64,000 nt of DNA from Notospermus geniculatus (taxonomy: Eukaryota > Nemertea > Pilidiophora > Heteronemertea > Lineidae), in contig NMRB01001537.1 of assembly GCA_002633025.1 (NCBI GenBank), forward strand, positions 74,617-138,616, read 5' to 3'. Made by a program: the position numbers and the translations under genes. This document shows, in pieces, positions 31,066 through 44,211 of the stretch. Below the pieces are notes generated by a model that searched no databases, had not been told where the DNA came from, and saw only the letters and a program-made list of their open reading frames with translations. Positions within the stretch are counted from its first letter, which is position 1; each line of letters begins with the position of its first letter.

Positions 31066-31221
31066 TTCTTTTGATATCTTGAATCATGGGTTCATTGCTA
31101 TGCCTTTGGATTAAAGCTGCAGGTGAAGTGCAGCACATGTGTCCTTGGGCAGGTGCATTCTGTTTTCTACTCCAGCCTGTTTAACCTTCCCCAGTACATT
31201 CTGTATTCAAGGGGGAATACT

Positions 31222-31456
31222 TGTGACCCCATCCAGCAAAAGTACATGTAGGGCTTATCGCAACTGAGGAAAGGGTTAACGGCCGTACAACACAAGACCT
31301 GAAATGTTGGGATGTACGTCTCAGCAGGTTGACAATAGTAGTGGACAGCAGCTGGCTTATCTGTTGTTTATAGCAGTGATAATAGTTGATTAAACTGATG
31401 ACCAATGATGATCACTTGCGACATCAGTGCACCTACTTTTGCTAGATTGGGTCACA
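31222..31456. mobile_element. 235-bp MITE, TTGTGACCC..CCAGCAAAAG family (copy 1)
   Basis: Left end TTGTGACCCCATCCAGCAAA and right end CTTTTGCTAGATTGGGTCAC-like inverse. The interior GACAATAGTAGTGGACAGC and GTGATAATAGTTGA is shared with the copy at 39301-39518. Confidence 0.8.
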
Positions 31457-32747
31457 CTTCTGAACAGATTTTTTCGAAGGTATGTTGCAAAAATGGGCTA
31501 TCAAAATCATGAGTTGATATAATTCGTCATAAAGCATGCCTGATCTGAATGGGTCGTATCTTGATTGTTCTGGGAATTATGATCTGTACCTGTGATCTGA
31601 TATGACTTGACAGAATTTCTAGTTCCGCTATTCAGTCAATTCCGTTGAAGGTTCAGTTGTGCCAAGTCCAGAAATTTCACTCATGAGTATTAATACTCAG
31701 TATATATAGGGCCTACTCATGATAGTGTGACCAAATACTTTACCCTAATGACTGTCAATGAGACATAACATGAAAATACTGACAATAGTCTTGTAACTGT
31801 CTCGACAATCAAATGAGTAGGCCTAATCATTTTCAAGTTATTGATTACAGCTACCATTATGATTTACAACATTTTAAATTTGTCTTCCATAATAAGTTTT
31901 AAAAATCTCTAGTCTTCAATATGTTCTTGATCTGATGCTGGCGTCACCTGGTCTGACTTGACTGAATATATTGAAGAGAAGAGCTCTTGACATCAAGCGA
32001 AATACGGATGATTTGTAGTAACTGTTAAAGGCTGCATCTTCCACAGCACATTGCCTGTGAGAGGGAAATTATGGTCAACATGTTCTTCTCACATGTAGGC
32101 CTATTTTCTGGCCACATACCTGTATATATTACTAGCTTTAGTACCCGGTAAACCGGGTTTGTGTTATTGTATATGCTCCGCGATACGGTAGGCCTACTTT
32201 GTGGACATTTCAACCCAGCTGCGGACATACCGGTACCTCAGTGACATGATTACGTCATTCAGATTTCAGATGGCAACGGTGATGACATGCGTGACGTCAA
32301 TGCTTTTGAATTTGATACAGTTTGACTGAAAAACGCTTCTTAAAGCATAGTTTGGCCGATTTTAAAATGTTAACCTTGAAAAGATCACTCCTTGTATCAA
32401 GAGCAATCGAATAAGGTATTGCTCAGCTCCCTCCATGCAGCGGTTGCAGAGAACATTCGTGACAAAGACCGGGCGAGTTTGCTTTATGTATTAGATATAA
32501 TGTATGTCTTTGGAAATGGTTTGAATAGGTGACAGATGTAACTTCCATGGTAGGTCTTATGTACGAGACTTGAATCTCATCACAAAATGATCATCTGATT
32601 GGATTTCTTGGTAAATGCAATTATCGATGATATGCTGGTATTCTGCGGAACGTCTTGGAACTTACTGAGCTGATCTTTTTATGTTGACTGGTTCTTCACT
32701 ATCAGTTGCTTCCCGAATTGAGTGTATGACATTGAGCAAAGCTATAC

Positions 32748-32923
32748 GTCAATCTCCAGAATTCACGAATTTTCGACCCCAACCGGGGTCTTTTTCAAGT
32801 GGAACTTTACAATCTGAAACTCTAGAAAAGACTTTTAGGTCTTTTCTAGAGTTTCAGATTGTAAAGTTCCACTTGAAAAAGACCCCGGTTGGGGTCGAAA
32901 ATTCGTGAATTCTGGAGATTGAC
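32748..32923. repeat. 176-bp near-perfect palindrome
   Basis: The arms of about 86 bp begin GTCAATCTCCAGAATTCACG and contain GACCCCAACCGGGGTC and ACTCTAGAAAAGAC. The centre is at about 32835 with a spacer of only a few bases, and I saw no mismatch outside the centre. Each arm matches the dispersed repeat at 7515-7590. Confidence 0.95.
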
Positions 32924-33020
32924 TTCTTGCTTATTATCATTTTGTGTGTCAATTTTGTGCTATTCTGTATCTTGGAGCAAAGCTATACCATACCAAATCC
33001 TTGGTTGAGTATTAAGTGAT

Positions 33021-33485
33021 TATGTGACCCACCACGGCTAAAAGGCCCGCATGTCGCACAATGAGATAAGGAGTCAGAGAGCCCACATAATCAAAACAAT
33101 GCATTGTAGGTGAAAAAAATTCAACATTGTGATATTTGCAGAAAACCCTTCAAAAGCATCTTATTTCTTTCCTCAAAGAACCTTATCGCTGAAATTGAGG
33201 TAAAAAGGCATCAAAACCATGCTTTTGTAAAGACATGCACATCTGAAAAATGGAGTAATTACGTAATCCTTCGGGCATCTTTAATTGGCTTTTTCTCAAA
33301 ACTTCGCTTTATTTGAAGTCCGCATGCATCCCAACTTCAAAATGCTGTAACTTTGTCATTTTTTAAGATACAGACCTGTGCTATATCTCATTTTATAGCT
33401 TACTGAACGTAGAATCAGGAAATACAACAATCTCAGAGTCCATAATTTGGTCCATGTGGGCCTTTTAGCCATGGTGGGTCACATA
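33021..33485. mobile_element. 465-bp MITE with TATGTGACCCACC ends
   Basis: TATGTGACCCACCACGGCTA at the left and its inverse TAGCCATGGTGGGTCACATA at the right, each continuing with AAAGGCCC, giving TIRs of about 32 bp. TA may be the target duplication. Small open frames inside are not recognisable. Confidence 0.85.
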
Positions 33486-34423
33486 TTCTTTAGTTGAAGA
33501 GTCACTCGCCTTATATGTATACATGTTGTATTTTTATTTTTGGTATTTCTATGCCCCAGTTATCAGCTATGTTAGGAGGAGATAATCTCCTCCTGGCTAT
33601 GTAGAACATTGTATGGACTGGAAACCTGGGTCAATGACTGAATGCTTTAATACCGTATACATGTAAACAATAAATAAGGACCTATGAATTCCTCTGAGAT
33701 GTTCCTGTGCATGTTTTGGAATATACCATATTTGTCTGAACAGTGTATGGTGCAATATAGTTCAAAACACCCATTTTGACTTCGTTCTCTTGAAACAAGG
33801 TGTATCTTACAGAGTTACACTACAATTGATCGATAGTTTGGGCCAGGCAGTGCTGACCTCTTGTGTTATGAACACAAACTCAGTTTTCACTCATTGCCTT
33901 GAGAAGTTCATACACCAATTTTTTTCAAGATCCTTGTTCTTGCTGTAGAAAGTTGTCGACATCCTATTTAAAACTTGTGTAACATTGTTATGGTACTCTT
34001 TGTAACGTAAAATATAGAATAAGATTCATAAAGTGTCTTATGCCACATTTTGTGTGTCTTTTTGTTGGTCTAAGCAAAGTGTCATTGGTATGGTATCTTC
34101 TTCATGGCAAGGCTCGCTGGTGTTTCTTTTGTAGCTCTTTGGAGTGATTAGAGGGGATCAATTGTTAGGATGTACCGATAGCTGCTGACACAAAGTTGCT
34201 CTTCTCCTCTGCATAACCTGATATCAACATCATTTTTGTCGTTGAAACTTCATGACTTCATATAGGCCTACCGGTACTGCATTGGGTGTGTTATTCTATA
34301 GCTGTGATAACATGACATTATTAGTTGACGATTACCCTTTGAGATGCTATAGGATGTTCTATTTCTTGCATTGCATGAATCCGACTTCATTTATTAATCT
34401 TGTGTTAATATTGTCTATTAAAT

Positions 34424-34424
34424 N
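34424..34424. other. Single-N contig join
   Basis: N in ATTAAATNAAATTTTTA, an A/T low-complexity tract. Confidence 0.7.
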
Positions 34425-35865
34425 AAATTTTTATTTTTATTTTTTTTCCGACCACCTCTACAAATCTCTGGAAATTGAAGTGCGCTAAACAAGGTATAAA
34501 AAAAGTCTGGCCTAAGGGAGCAAATAGTGCTGAGGTTGCAAAAAAAAATTTTTTTGTTGATTTTTCACCTTTTGTTTAGAATATCGTAAGCCTGCTGATT
34601 TTTGAGATCATTTCCATTTTGTTGGGGATACTGGTAGGCCTACCGGTACCGTAGTGGAAAACCTTGGTGAATTTTTAATCTGGTGTTGGTTGGTGGGATT
34701 AGGAAATCTATTCTTTATTTGAAATTTGGTAAATAGTGGAAATACTCATGTTTGGGATAAGCTTGTAAATTGATGGTTTGTGATATGTACTTATGTTTCA
34801 AGATAGGAAGAATAAATATGTATAATTTTATCAGAAATGTATTTCTTTCTTACTTCATCAATGTTTTATTCAAGTTGCTGTGTGAAAATGGTCATCTTTC
34901 ACACCAGTGACTTTCAGGGCTTTAGACACGTAATGGCAGTGGTAAAAAGCCAGTGGTACCGGTAAAAAGACAATCAAATAAAAGGCAAATGATACAAAAT
35001 TGAAATACATAAAGGCTACAAAGACACAAATTATTTATTTTCAACACAAATCACCATGTGGTAATTAATTGTTTACAACAAGTTTGCTTTGATTGTTTTA
35101 CCAGGCGACTTGTGAACGACCTTATTGAGTGTGCTTTGTGATTCAATGAGGTACCGGTACCGGTACCGGCAACACTAATCTGTGACGCCGCAGCGCTGAC
35201 TATCAACCTGGTCAGAACTGCGTCATTGAAAGTAAGGCTAACCTTATTTTCCAATTAATTCTGAATCGCACACCCTGTTTCTCGGCCAAATATAGCTAAA
35301 ACATTGGACTCAATTTCTAATTTTACTTTTGTATCATTAAGTACAGGTACAGAATTGCTAAAATATATTTTATTGCTTTTGAGCAAAAATCTCTGCGGGA
35401 ACATGATGAATTTAATCGTTAAAGTTGACCAATTTTGGGTAAACAACAAACCAATGACTGATCAACAATCGCAAAGCATGCACACTTGCGTTTTAACCAG
35501 GTTGATGACCAGCGCCTCCTTTTTGTTTGCCGGTACCCCATTCGACCAGGATTCAAACCCACGCCTCCACATAAAGGATGGAGGCGTGAGTTGAATCCCG
35601 GTGTAGCAGTAAAAAATGTCCCCCTGTAAAAAGTGTCCACTTCTATTGTTCGAATGATGGAATAAGCGGCATGGGTAAAGAAACCAGATTAGAATGTAAG
35701 AATAGGATCTTTTGTTCCCCGGACAGTTTTTCCTAGGACGTTCTTTCCCTTCACACCTGTAGGCCTGCTGTCGATAGGCAATACTGACCAACACAGAGCA
35801 AACCTATGATTTCTGATTGAATACTGATTGCTTATTCAATCATGTTAGTATAGTCGTTGGTAGAT

Positions 35866-36560
35866 AGATGTCGCTGCGATCGCGCGCAGCACGCGCCGCT
35901 GTCCATGACGTCACTCATTTGCATATGTACAACGTGTAGTACCAAAATAATGGTGCTGGAGACAATACTCGGCGAGATTTAGACGACTCCGGGTGGTCTC
36001 TGGAAGTAATTTCATGGTAAATATCTTCAAACGTAGGTCGTTGATCAATGAGTTACCGTTATTTCATCCGAATTTCCCTTGGCACCTGATACTACGCATA
36101 ATGTTTGGCCCGTTTTATGGCCATATGATTTCCGTTCTGAAAAGGGGCTTGGCACACTGCACTCGCACGTACATCAATCAATCAAATGCACTGTCGACTG
36201 TACCGGCTGGTTCATGATTCATGTGTAGTACGCATGTAGGCCTACAGTGTAGCAATGTACATGATGATGCGCCGCTGCTGGTGGTGTGATTGTGCTAACA
36301 TGGCCATCAAATTGCATCATGTGGGGGGCTACTGGTACACGGTGTTGTGGTCGAATGCCCTGTTGTACTTGTACTTGTAGCCTAGTCGCAACCCAAAAGT
36401 CAAAGTCAAAGACAAATTGGCCCTTCCCCTGCTGCTGCTGTTGTCCAGTCCACACCTCACCTCACACCTCTGTCCTTGCTTTGGCTTGGCTTCTGCCTAG
36501 GTAGCCTAGGCCAGGCGGCGGCGATGAGGCGTGCAGGCGTGTGAGTCTATGGCTATGCCG
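35866..36560 (+). promoter_or_regulatory. Possible SAMD4 promoter / 5' UTR region
   Basis: Local CpG enrichment (CGATCGCGCGCAGCACGCG), a full CRE TGACGTCA at 35904-35911 and an ATTTGCAT octamer at about 35914 form a compact cluster. A GC-rich stretch at 36500-36540 ends in CGT/GTGAGT, which could be a donor for a 5' UTR exon spliced to the acceptor at 43677. This is inference from composition and position only. Confidence 0.3.
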
Positions 36561-39300
36561 TACCCGGTGTTGGGTGGGTCACTAACTTACGCGGATGATA
36601 AACCTGGCCCAGATAAGATAGAGAGGAGGATTCGACGTTCGATGCATGGCGGATGTGGATGTGGGGCCAGCTACGCAAGGCCGGCTGCTGTGGCTTGCCT
36701 GGTTGGTTTTGCCTGGCTGAGTGAACTAACCTTTGGGCCAATGTCAGACGACAAGCCCTCCCCATCCCAGCCCTTCGATGCACAATTCTGGCATCCAGTT
36801 TCCAGCCCATCCTCCTATGCTAAACAGGATGATCACTCAATGAAAGTCAGGCCCAGGATTAGCCACAAAAATGACCCTTGACCACAGGCCTAGGCATATT
36901 AACCAGGATGCAATGCTAAGTTATTGTCAACACTACTATCTTCTGTTGGGAATGAGTATTTTTCACTGTCCTGGCATTTGTATAGCCTATGAAGGCCTAG
37001 GACCTGTACTGTCAAACAACCTACCAAAATGGCCCTCTGGCTTGTTTTTTCATTCATGATTTATAGGCTGTCACTGAAGCATTCTCAGCTGACATAGTAG
37101 GCCTATTGTATAAAGTACTGTGGGTAACCAAACAACACTGTCAAACTATGGTATTCAATATGACTTTTTGAGGGGTGTCCAATGAAGGGAGTGAAAATCT
37201 GGCTTATAATTTCTCTAATCTCTCAAATTTTTTTTGACATCTGACATGTGCTTCTACCTCCAAATCCAGGTTCTCGATCAGATGTATCATTTGTGTTCAT
37301 CAAGATCATCTATTGACCTATTGTTGTTGTGGTGTCTGTCTTTATTTGCTTTTAAGGTCACTGCAATGTGAGGGTTGTGCTACACAGTTTATGTCTATTG
37401 ATCTGTCCTTAGTAGTGCATTTGACCATGAATAGTAAGAAGAATGGAGCACGTGGTGGAAATGCTTTCAGCTGAAGAAGACATTGCAGCTATTGTTGAAT
37501 ATGAGCCAGGAAGTAGGCGGATTTGCCGCAGAATCTTGGGGCAGCTGGTCCTCTTTGTTGGTATCCTGTATCATTACAATGAAGACATTTGATGTATTGG
37601 AAGGTCAGCCTCCAACTGGAAGCATGTACTCTTTTGTAGTGTGATGCGATAACAAGGCTGCTATAAGTCTTTATTGTCATTGTTGGATCCTTGGTAAGTT
37701 TTCATCAATTATGCTAAAGCATGTAGTTTTTCCCTCAAAGAAATGGCATTGAAAGCTCACCACGTGTTTAAGGCACCTCCCTCTTATTCGGGCTGAGGGC
37801 AAGATGGGACCCCGAAAGAGAGAATGGGTGGTCTTGGCATGAGCTGCACACTTTCATATTATCATGACACAGGCACTGTTTCCGTTAATATTCTTGTTGG
37901 CTTGGATTGACTGTTGTTGATGGGTACACTACAGTACAGGTCAGCTATGCCTGGAAATCTGTACATTTACATGTACATGTAGCGTGACATGGACTTACAG
38001 TGTAGGCTACCTGATTGTAAATTGTGTTGTCCTGCCAGCCATCTTGAAGGTAGTTACCGTGCTACATGTAGTATTTGTATAGGTTATTGGGACCTCTATT
38101 GCCTTGGACTAAATTGATCTTATTATCTCGATTCTCTGTTCAAAGTGGCCAACAATGCTTATCTGCTGTCTCTGTTCATGTCTTCAGGGCCAGGAAATCT
38201 AGTTGTAAATACAACTAAATGCATGGTCTACCTCATACAAAAAAAACCCAACTTCCTGTTAGTGTTATCCTGCATTAATCTGTGTTGTTATCCTAGTCTT
38301 TCAGGCAGGTTCGTAAGCTCCATATAAGCTGTATAAAAAACAGATTACCAATAGGATCTATATGTCATCTTTTGATCTAAAACTTCCCAGTATTCCTTTT
38401 CTTTGTTTTAAATACAAAGTAGTTGACCAAATTGTGTTCCTTAATATTGTATTGGTAAACATTCATTCAATCAGTGTCAGGCCTATTATCAGCCATAGAA
38501 TATTGTCTGTTTTATGTTCTCTTGTAAAATAGCATCAGATATGTGTGACAATTGCCCATGCTTGACTATCTAAAATCACGGACTTGTTGAATATCATTTC
38601 ATAATCATTCGTCCATTGCCTCTGCAATAACTATAAAATCAAGTATATTCCCTTTATACCTTCTGTATGCCTACTTATTCTTTCGCTTCAGCTACATGTC
38701 TAGTTGTAGGCCTACACATTCTAAACTTGACTTTACAATTGTGTGGGATACCTGCTGTGAGTAAAATGGGAAAAGATCCAGTAATTCTCAGGATAGGCCT
38801 ACTCCAGTCTCCCTCTTTATTCATTCATGTAAAAGTAACCACTGAGCTATTGCTAATGCATGGGGTCAATTTTAATGTTGCCATTCTGTTCATGTGAAGA
38901 TACAGAAACAGATGTGGGACTGTGAGTGATGTGTACTCAGCAGATTTATCCACCTGATGTCATTCTTTCTCCAGTACTTGTGATGACCACAAAATGGAAA
39001 ATGATTGGGTGTGCTGTGTTTCACCTTAGTGCACAGGCCTTGTCTAGTTCAGGCACAACACCTGGTGACTGTAGATTGGAGTGGCCGTGTACTGATGCAT
39101 GGCATGCAGTTCCTGGCAGGCAGTTGTATGCGTGTGTGAGTTGCTGCTGTTCAGCACTGTGTCAGCCTGTATCTGGCAAAAGGCTATGCCAATGTATGTT
39201 TATTCCATAACCTTCCATTATTTTAGTGGAGGGGGAATTCATGACTAGCTCGAGAGGGAAGGTTTATAGGTGGGATAGCCGACCTTTTCGAGGAGCCTAT

Positions 39301-39518
39301 TTGTGACCCGATCTGGCAAAAGTAGGTGCAAGCTGCTGCTTCACTAAAGGAAAGGGTTAAATGGCCTTACAAAACAACAGCTGAAATGTACCATTTCTGC
39401 AGGCTGACAATAGTAGTGGACAGCGGTGATAATAGTTGAGTAACTGATGACCAGTGATGATAATCTGCGATATGTGATATGCGCCTACTTTTGCCTACTT
39501 TGTTAGATCGGGTCACAA
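39301..39518. mobile_element. 218-bp MITE, TTGTGACCC family (copy 2)
   Basis: TTGTGACCCGATCTGGCAAA at the left, inverse AGATCGGGTCACAA at the right with CCTACTTTTGCC next to it. The interior matches 31222-31456 (GACAATAGTAGTGGACAGC). Confidence 0.8.
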
Positions 39519-41385
39519 TTGTGTATTGGTGTTGTTATGATGGTAGCCAGGCGAACATAAATGCTTTTGGATTTCCAGGACAGTGTTTTCATCTGGCTTT
39601 CGGTTTACAATACATATACATTGAACATTCGTCTAACTTCATGGTTTTTATTCATTATTCAATATCATATTGTATTCAAAATCAAAGCATGAAAAAAAGC
39701 AAGACCATTGCTGGTTGCCTCGGGCTTGAAAGTATTTTCATGGACTTGGAGATTTGTATAAAGGAAAATAGAAGCATTGAGGGGAAACTTACAATAATAC
39801 TGTAATGATATTGTAATGATTGATACTTCTATTGGTAGACTAGTTCTTTCAGTTCAATTTGCTATAAATCTATTGTTGACTTTGGTGTACACATGTGTAT
39901 GATGACCATGTTTGACATGGCAGTGTAGTCCAATGAAAACATAGCCATTTGTTGAATTGATATGGTTGTGGTTCCTTCACATGTGTGGCTTGTCTGTCTG
40001 TATTCAATCAATCAATGGGTTGGAGGACTTGGTTGGTAACCAAACATCTTCGTTTGCGTTGATTTTTCAAGCCTGATGAGTAGTTGTTGACAAGTCAGCT
40101 TATCATAATCTACAGGTAGGGAACTCGGGTGTCTGATCAATTTCTTTTCAATCCCATAATCCATCAGGACTTGACCATCCATTCATTTTGGGGAGCTGTT
40201 TGAGGTCGAGGAGATACTTGGTAGGCCTATGTGGTTGTTTTGACTTGGTTGTGATAGGCTACTTCAACCAATACTTCTCTATTTCATCTTTCCTTGTTGC
40301 AAGGGGATGGTACATGTACTATTTTGTAACATTTCAGCTTCATGATTTGGGAGATAGAGTGGAGTGGAAGTCCTTCCATTACATTTGTTTGAAATCCATG
40401 GCCTGTGTGAGGTACTGTTGATCATTGTTCCCCAGCACAGGCCTGTCTTTGAGAGACAGACGTGGGAGTGAGTAGAAAGAACCTAGAAATAGTCATCTTT
40501 AGAAATTGATTTTTGACCTTATACCTACCGTAGGTAAAGTTTTTGCACGCGTCCTATGCACTGTCTTCTCTGGACCATTTGTTCTGTTTTGTGTTTGTGT
40601 CAACATGGGTTGTTTCCAAATCCGGTTTAATTCCCAGACCCACTGGGTAATTGGCATTAGGGGTCAAGGTCCTCAGTCTTAACTCTGTGTGAAACATGAA
40701 ACCAAGTGTAAACGCCTGTATTGGTATTTGAATTTGAACTAGCAGTGTTACACTTCACAGCAGATCGGCCTACTACTAATATGTTATGTTAGAATTTGCC
40801 AGTGGACTTTACACTTGCTGCATTTTGTTGGAATTACTCACACATCTTTGACAAAATATTGACCTCACTGGCTTCAGACAGGCATGTACAAATACAGTTC
40901 GATTGTGCCTCCTATGGTTCAGGCATCAGAAGGGGTTAAAGGCGTAGGCCTACCCCGACCACTAATTAGCCTCTACATTCTCTTCCTTTTCCAGACACAT
41001 TCTCATCTCCAACCGAAATGTTTTCCTGCTGCAGTAACAGTTGCCCACTACAATGCAGTATTCCACCTCCAGTCTCTATGGAAATACCTATAAAACCTTA
41101 GAAGAGCCACAAGTATTGGCTCAGTGGCTGATGGTCGACATTCCACGAGGTGTAACATACAAGCGATCTAACTTGATTGCTTTGGTGCATGCTCGTGTAT
41201 GTGATTGTCATCGACATGGTGGGAATTTTTCACACTTGACGGGAACACTCACATGGTTTGAATACTAAAACCAAAGCCTGTCACATTTTCCGGCCGTCTA
41301 TTCAGCAGTTCGAATTCATTAGGCTAGAAAATAGCCAAGTATTTCTTTTGCAGCTTCAGAGGAGCACCGTCACATATCCCGCACA

Positions 41386-41386
41386 N
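41386..41386. other. Single-N contig join
   Basis: N within CCGCACANGTACTGC. No repeat boundary is obvious here. Confidence 0.7.
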
Positions 41387-43564
41387 GTACTGCAACCTTG
41401 AGCATGTTGAGAGCCATTCATCCTGCATCCCAGTGCATGTCATGTGCATTATGTGCATGCGGGGGATATAACAGTGCGGGAGATGTATGGATTAAACACT
41501 GATCTGTGGGGGGTGCGGGTCTTAGTGCAGTGCGGTGAGTAGTGCGAAAAATACGGTAGTCTCGTTTGCAGTGGTTTTAGCTGATTTTTTATTCCGCAGT
41601 GCAGTTTGGAGCAAAGCAGCTTACGCAACGGCCTACGTAGGCCTATTTATTTATTTATATTGCAGTATTTAAATGGAGTCGACTGATTGCTGGAGTAAAG
41701 TCAAAGAACCAAAAGTGTAGGAAGCCAATATACATGTGTGGTGTACATTGTAGCTTGTACTATTGTACTTGGAAAGATAGGTCTATGATGTTTATTCTTG
41801 TGTGGATCGACACTGTTCAGACACCAGACTAGACATGATAGTGTATGGTACCTAATTTATAGGCTTGTTGCCATATTCACTTGTCATCTTTTTTTGCGGA
41901 GAGCCACGTTTAGATCATCCGAATGGCATGGAAGGTCGGTTTTGCGTTTGTCAGTACTTATCCATTCCTGGCTCATTGAGGACGATATTGCTTTGGTTAG
42001 CATGGCTATCAGCATGAGTCCGCTTTGCTAAAAAGTCCTGGGTTAGTTTACATCCATCACTCATACACTGGCATGACTGGTGGTCATACCCAATCCCACA
42101 GATGAATTTACTGCCCCTCTGCGCTAGGTATGGAAAGATACCTACATAGTCAAAAGTGGGCACTGTCTCGAAGTTCATTTGAGTTTTGTGAATTTCTGGA
42201 ATTCGATGGCCTCAAAAAATTTCTGGTGGAAACCCTGTAAAGTCACTGGATGATGTTTTCAAGTGCAATTCATTCAATGCATTTGTAATGTTTATCATTA
42301 TTTGCAGAAAAACAACGCATAAAAGTTTACACCCAAATGATTCTTTGAATCAACAACAGCAAGTCTCTCATTTTCTGCCTTGTGGGCTTTTAAAACAACA
42401 CTTGCCTATTTCATTGATTTTGTAGTTGTTGTGTTGTGAGTGTTAAAATCTGTCAATCATACACTGAAAACTCCCTCATAGATGCTGTTATGGTCATCAG
42501 GATTGGCCTAAGGTGTCATCAGCTCGTGGGCATTGGGGTCACCATTTTAAGTAATCCTGTATGCCAACATAACTGAAAGCATAGAGGCGTAGCAATGCTT
42601 TTGATTTCTGATTTTGGCGATTGCAGTACCATCAGCTGTATGTCCATAACAATTAGCCAACTATAATCAAACTGTCCATCAGCATCATGATGAGGGCTGT
42701 GGCGTGATTGGATTATAGTGTAAATTCTATGGAAGTCTGTGTGTCAAAACCAGTTTGTTTTATTCCATGTCTTCACAAATTTTAAACACAGTCTGGTAAT
42801 TTGTGCAGACTGATTTGTGCCACTAATTTAGTACATTGTGAACTAATTATAATGATAATAAGCTGTTGGTTGATGATTTTGGTTTTATAATTGTTGAATA
42901 GTGCATGCACCATTTGGTTGGTTTCATTTTTGGTGTGAATTCCGGGAGGTGAAAGTTGTTCTGTTGCTTGCTGAGGAGGCATAGATGCAGGAGTGTTGGA
43001 ATTTCATTAGTGCTTGTTGATGACTTTATGTGACCGTTCTGCAGCCACCAACGATCCTTAAATTAAAGTCACACTCAACATTGTATGCATATATTCATGC
43101 TTTGTAAGTATTTTGCAATGAATGCATTCGAGAATTCATGGCAACTTGGTCAGTTGTGTTCCTGGTTGTAATTGGTGAATCATTCTCTTCCTTGGACATA
43201 TACCAAGAAATCGTGGTGGAACTCTGCCCACTTTGGGTTTTCTATCAATTTCACAGTAAATTTGTTGATGTCCAATATGTCCCAGAGGTATGTGTTTCTA
43301 TTTCTGAGAAGTAATTTGGTCGTCTGAAGTGTGATGAAAGCTCAGTGACAGATGGTGCTTGGTAATTGTGGGACATAGTAGCTGTAGCTTCCCTATACTT
43401 ACCTAGTTTTGCTATGTTAAGTGTGATTGGCTGATGATGTAGGGGGGAAATTATCTCCTGTGAAATATTTGTGATTTGTACCTTAATTTCCAGAGTTGTG
43501 TCCTCATTTCATGGAGTCATATCAATTATCATGGAGTCTCAGAAAAGGATCTCTTCTACATAGC

Positions 43565-43625
43565 GCCTGAGGAAGACCCCGATTGGGGTCGAACATTTTC
43601 AAAATATTCGGAGACGACTTTCCGA
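43565..43625 (+). repeat. Diverged GACCCCGATTGGGGTCGAA repeat
   Basis: CCTGAGGAAGACCCCGATTG followed by GGGTCGAAC resembles 7550-7580 and the arms of 32748-32923. It ends about 50 bp before the SAMD4 exon acceptor. Confidence 0.6.
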
Positions 43626-43677
43626 TTTATTGAGTCTCTGAAAAGCTTGCTCATTTACGTACTTTTCTCATTTTAGG

Positions 43678-43947
43678 AGTGTGTACCTGATCCAGACGCA
43701 TTCCCAGTAGATGAGGCCCTCTAATGGTCACTGTGTATTATGAAGTCAACCTACATGTTCCGTGATCAAGTCAACTCGCTGTCTGGTTGGTTCCAGTCAT
43801 GGAATCAGTGCGAACAGACGGTTGCGCTGTGTTCATTGCTCAAAAAGATCAACCCTGCTCAGGGGAAGTTCTTGTTGCAAGTTTTGGAACAGAGTCTGGT
43901 CGGATGTACAGAGATTCAGCAGCAAGAGGAAGAGGCAAATAGTCCAG
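43678..43947 (+). CDS. SAMD4A: SAMD4/Smaug coding exon 1
   Basis: The acceptor TTCTCATTTTAG is followed by a 62-nt 5' UTR with an in-frame TAA at 43722, then ATG at 43740. Sixty-nine codons plus one base end at AGTCCAG/GTAAGT (phase 1). The peptide [20 protein letters not shown], then QTVAL, is the conserved N-terminus of vertebrate SAMD4 and fly Smaug (MFRDQV..L.GWF..WN.CEQTVAL), ending in EEEANSP. Smaug proteins bind hairpins in mRNAs through a SAM domain, repress translation and recruit the CCR4-NOT deadenylase. This exon carries Smaug similarity region 1. Initiation could be at the first Met or at the MFRD Met six residues on. The symbol SAMD4 stands for the single pre-duplication gene; A versus B is not implied. 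Confidence 0.93.
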
Positions 43948-43962
43948 GTAAGTGGTAGGCTT

Positions 43963-44211
43963 GAGCCTAGTTTATACTTCGACGCACGACCATCGCCGGC
44001 GACCAACGCACGATCTTGCGTTCGACGCCGAGCCCGTCGTGCGAGTTGGTCGGTGTCCGATCGCGAGGCTGTAATTACCTGAGTCATTTCATAACAGGTC
44101 GCCGTCGCTAAAGTACGCTGGACTCTGAATCAATTCCGCGAAGTCGGCGTCCAGATTTGATCGGGCGTCGGACGCCGAAGGGTTTGCGTCGAAGTAAAAA
44201 CTAGGCTTTAG
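43963..44211. mobile_element. 249-bp CpG-rich MITE
   Basis: GAGCCTAGTTTATACTTCGA, then CGCACG, at the left, and its inverse CGTCGAAGTAAAAACTAGGC at the right. The interior is unusually CpG-rich (GCCGGCGACC, TCGACGCCGAGC) compared with its A/T-rich surroundings. It sits 15 bp after the SAMD4 exon donor. Confidence 0.8.

Larger units (their letters stand above)
29938..43677. other. GCH1-SAMD4 interval: no coding exon recognised
   Basis: Contains the repeats listed separately, contig joins at 31065, 34424 and 41386, and a possible CpG-containing promoter (35866-36560). A perfect 21-bp palindrome of AGGAGGAGAT and its inverse is at 33574-33594, and a short (GGTACC)n stretch lies near 35148-35170. 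The long stretches 36900-39200 and 39520-43400 look like unique non-coding DNA. Small open frames there match nothing I know. Confidence 0.55.

Noticed and set aside
35540-35600. ATTCAAACCC and GTTGAATCCC as tRNA B-boxes
   Set aside because: They are two arms of a small inverted repeat (ACGCCTCC / GGAGGCGT) with no A-box at the right distance.
36531-36881. 116-aa plus-strand frame
   Set aside because: No family match, and the GC-rich start explains the open frame. It may overlap a SAMD4 5' UTR, but it is not supported as coding.
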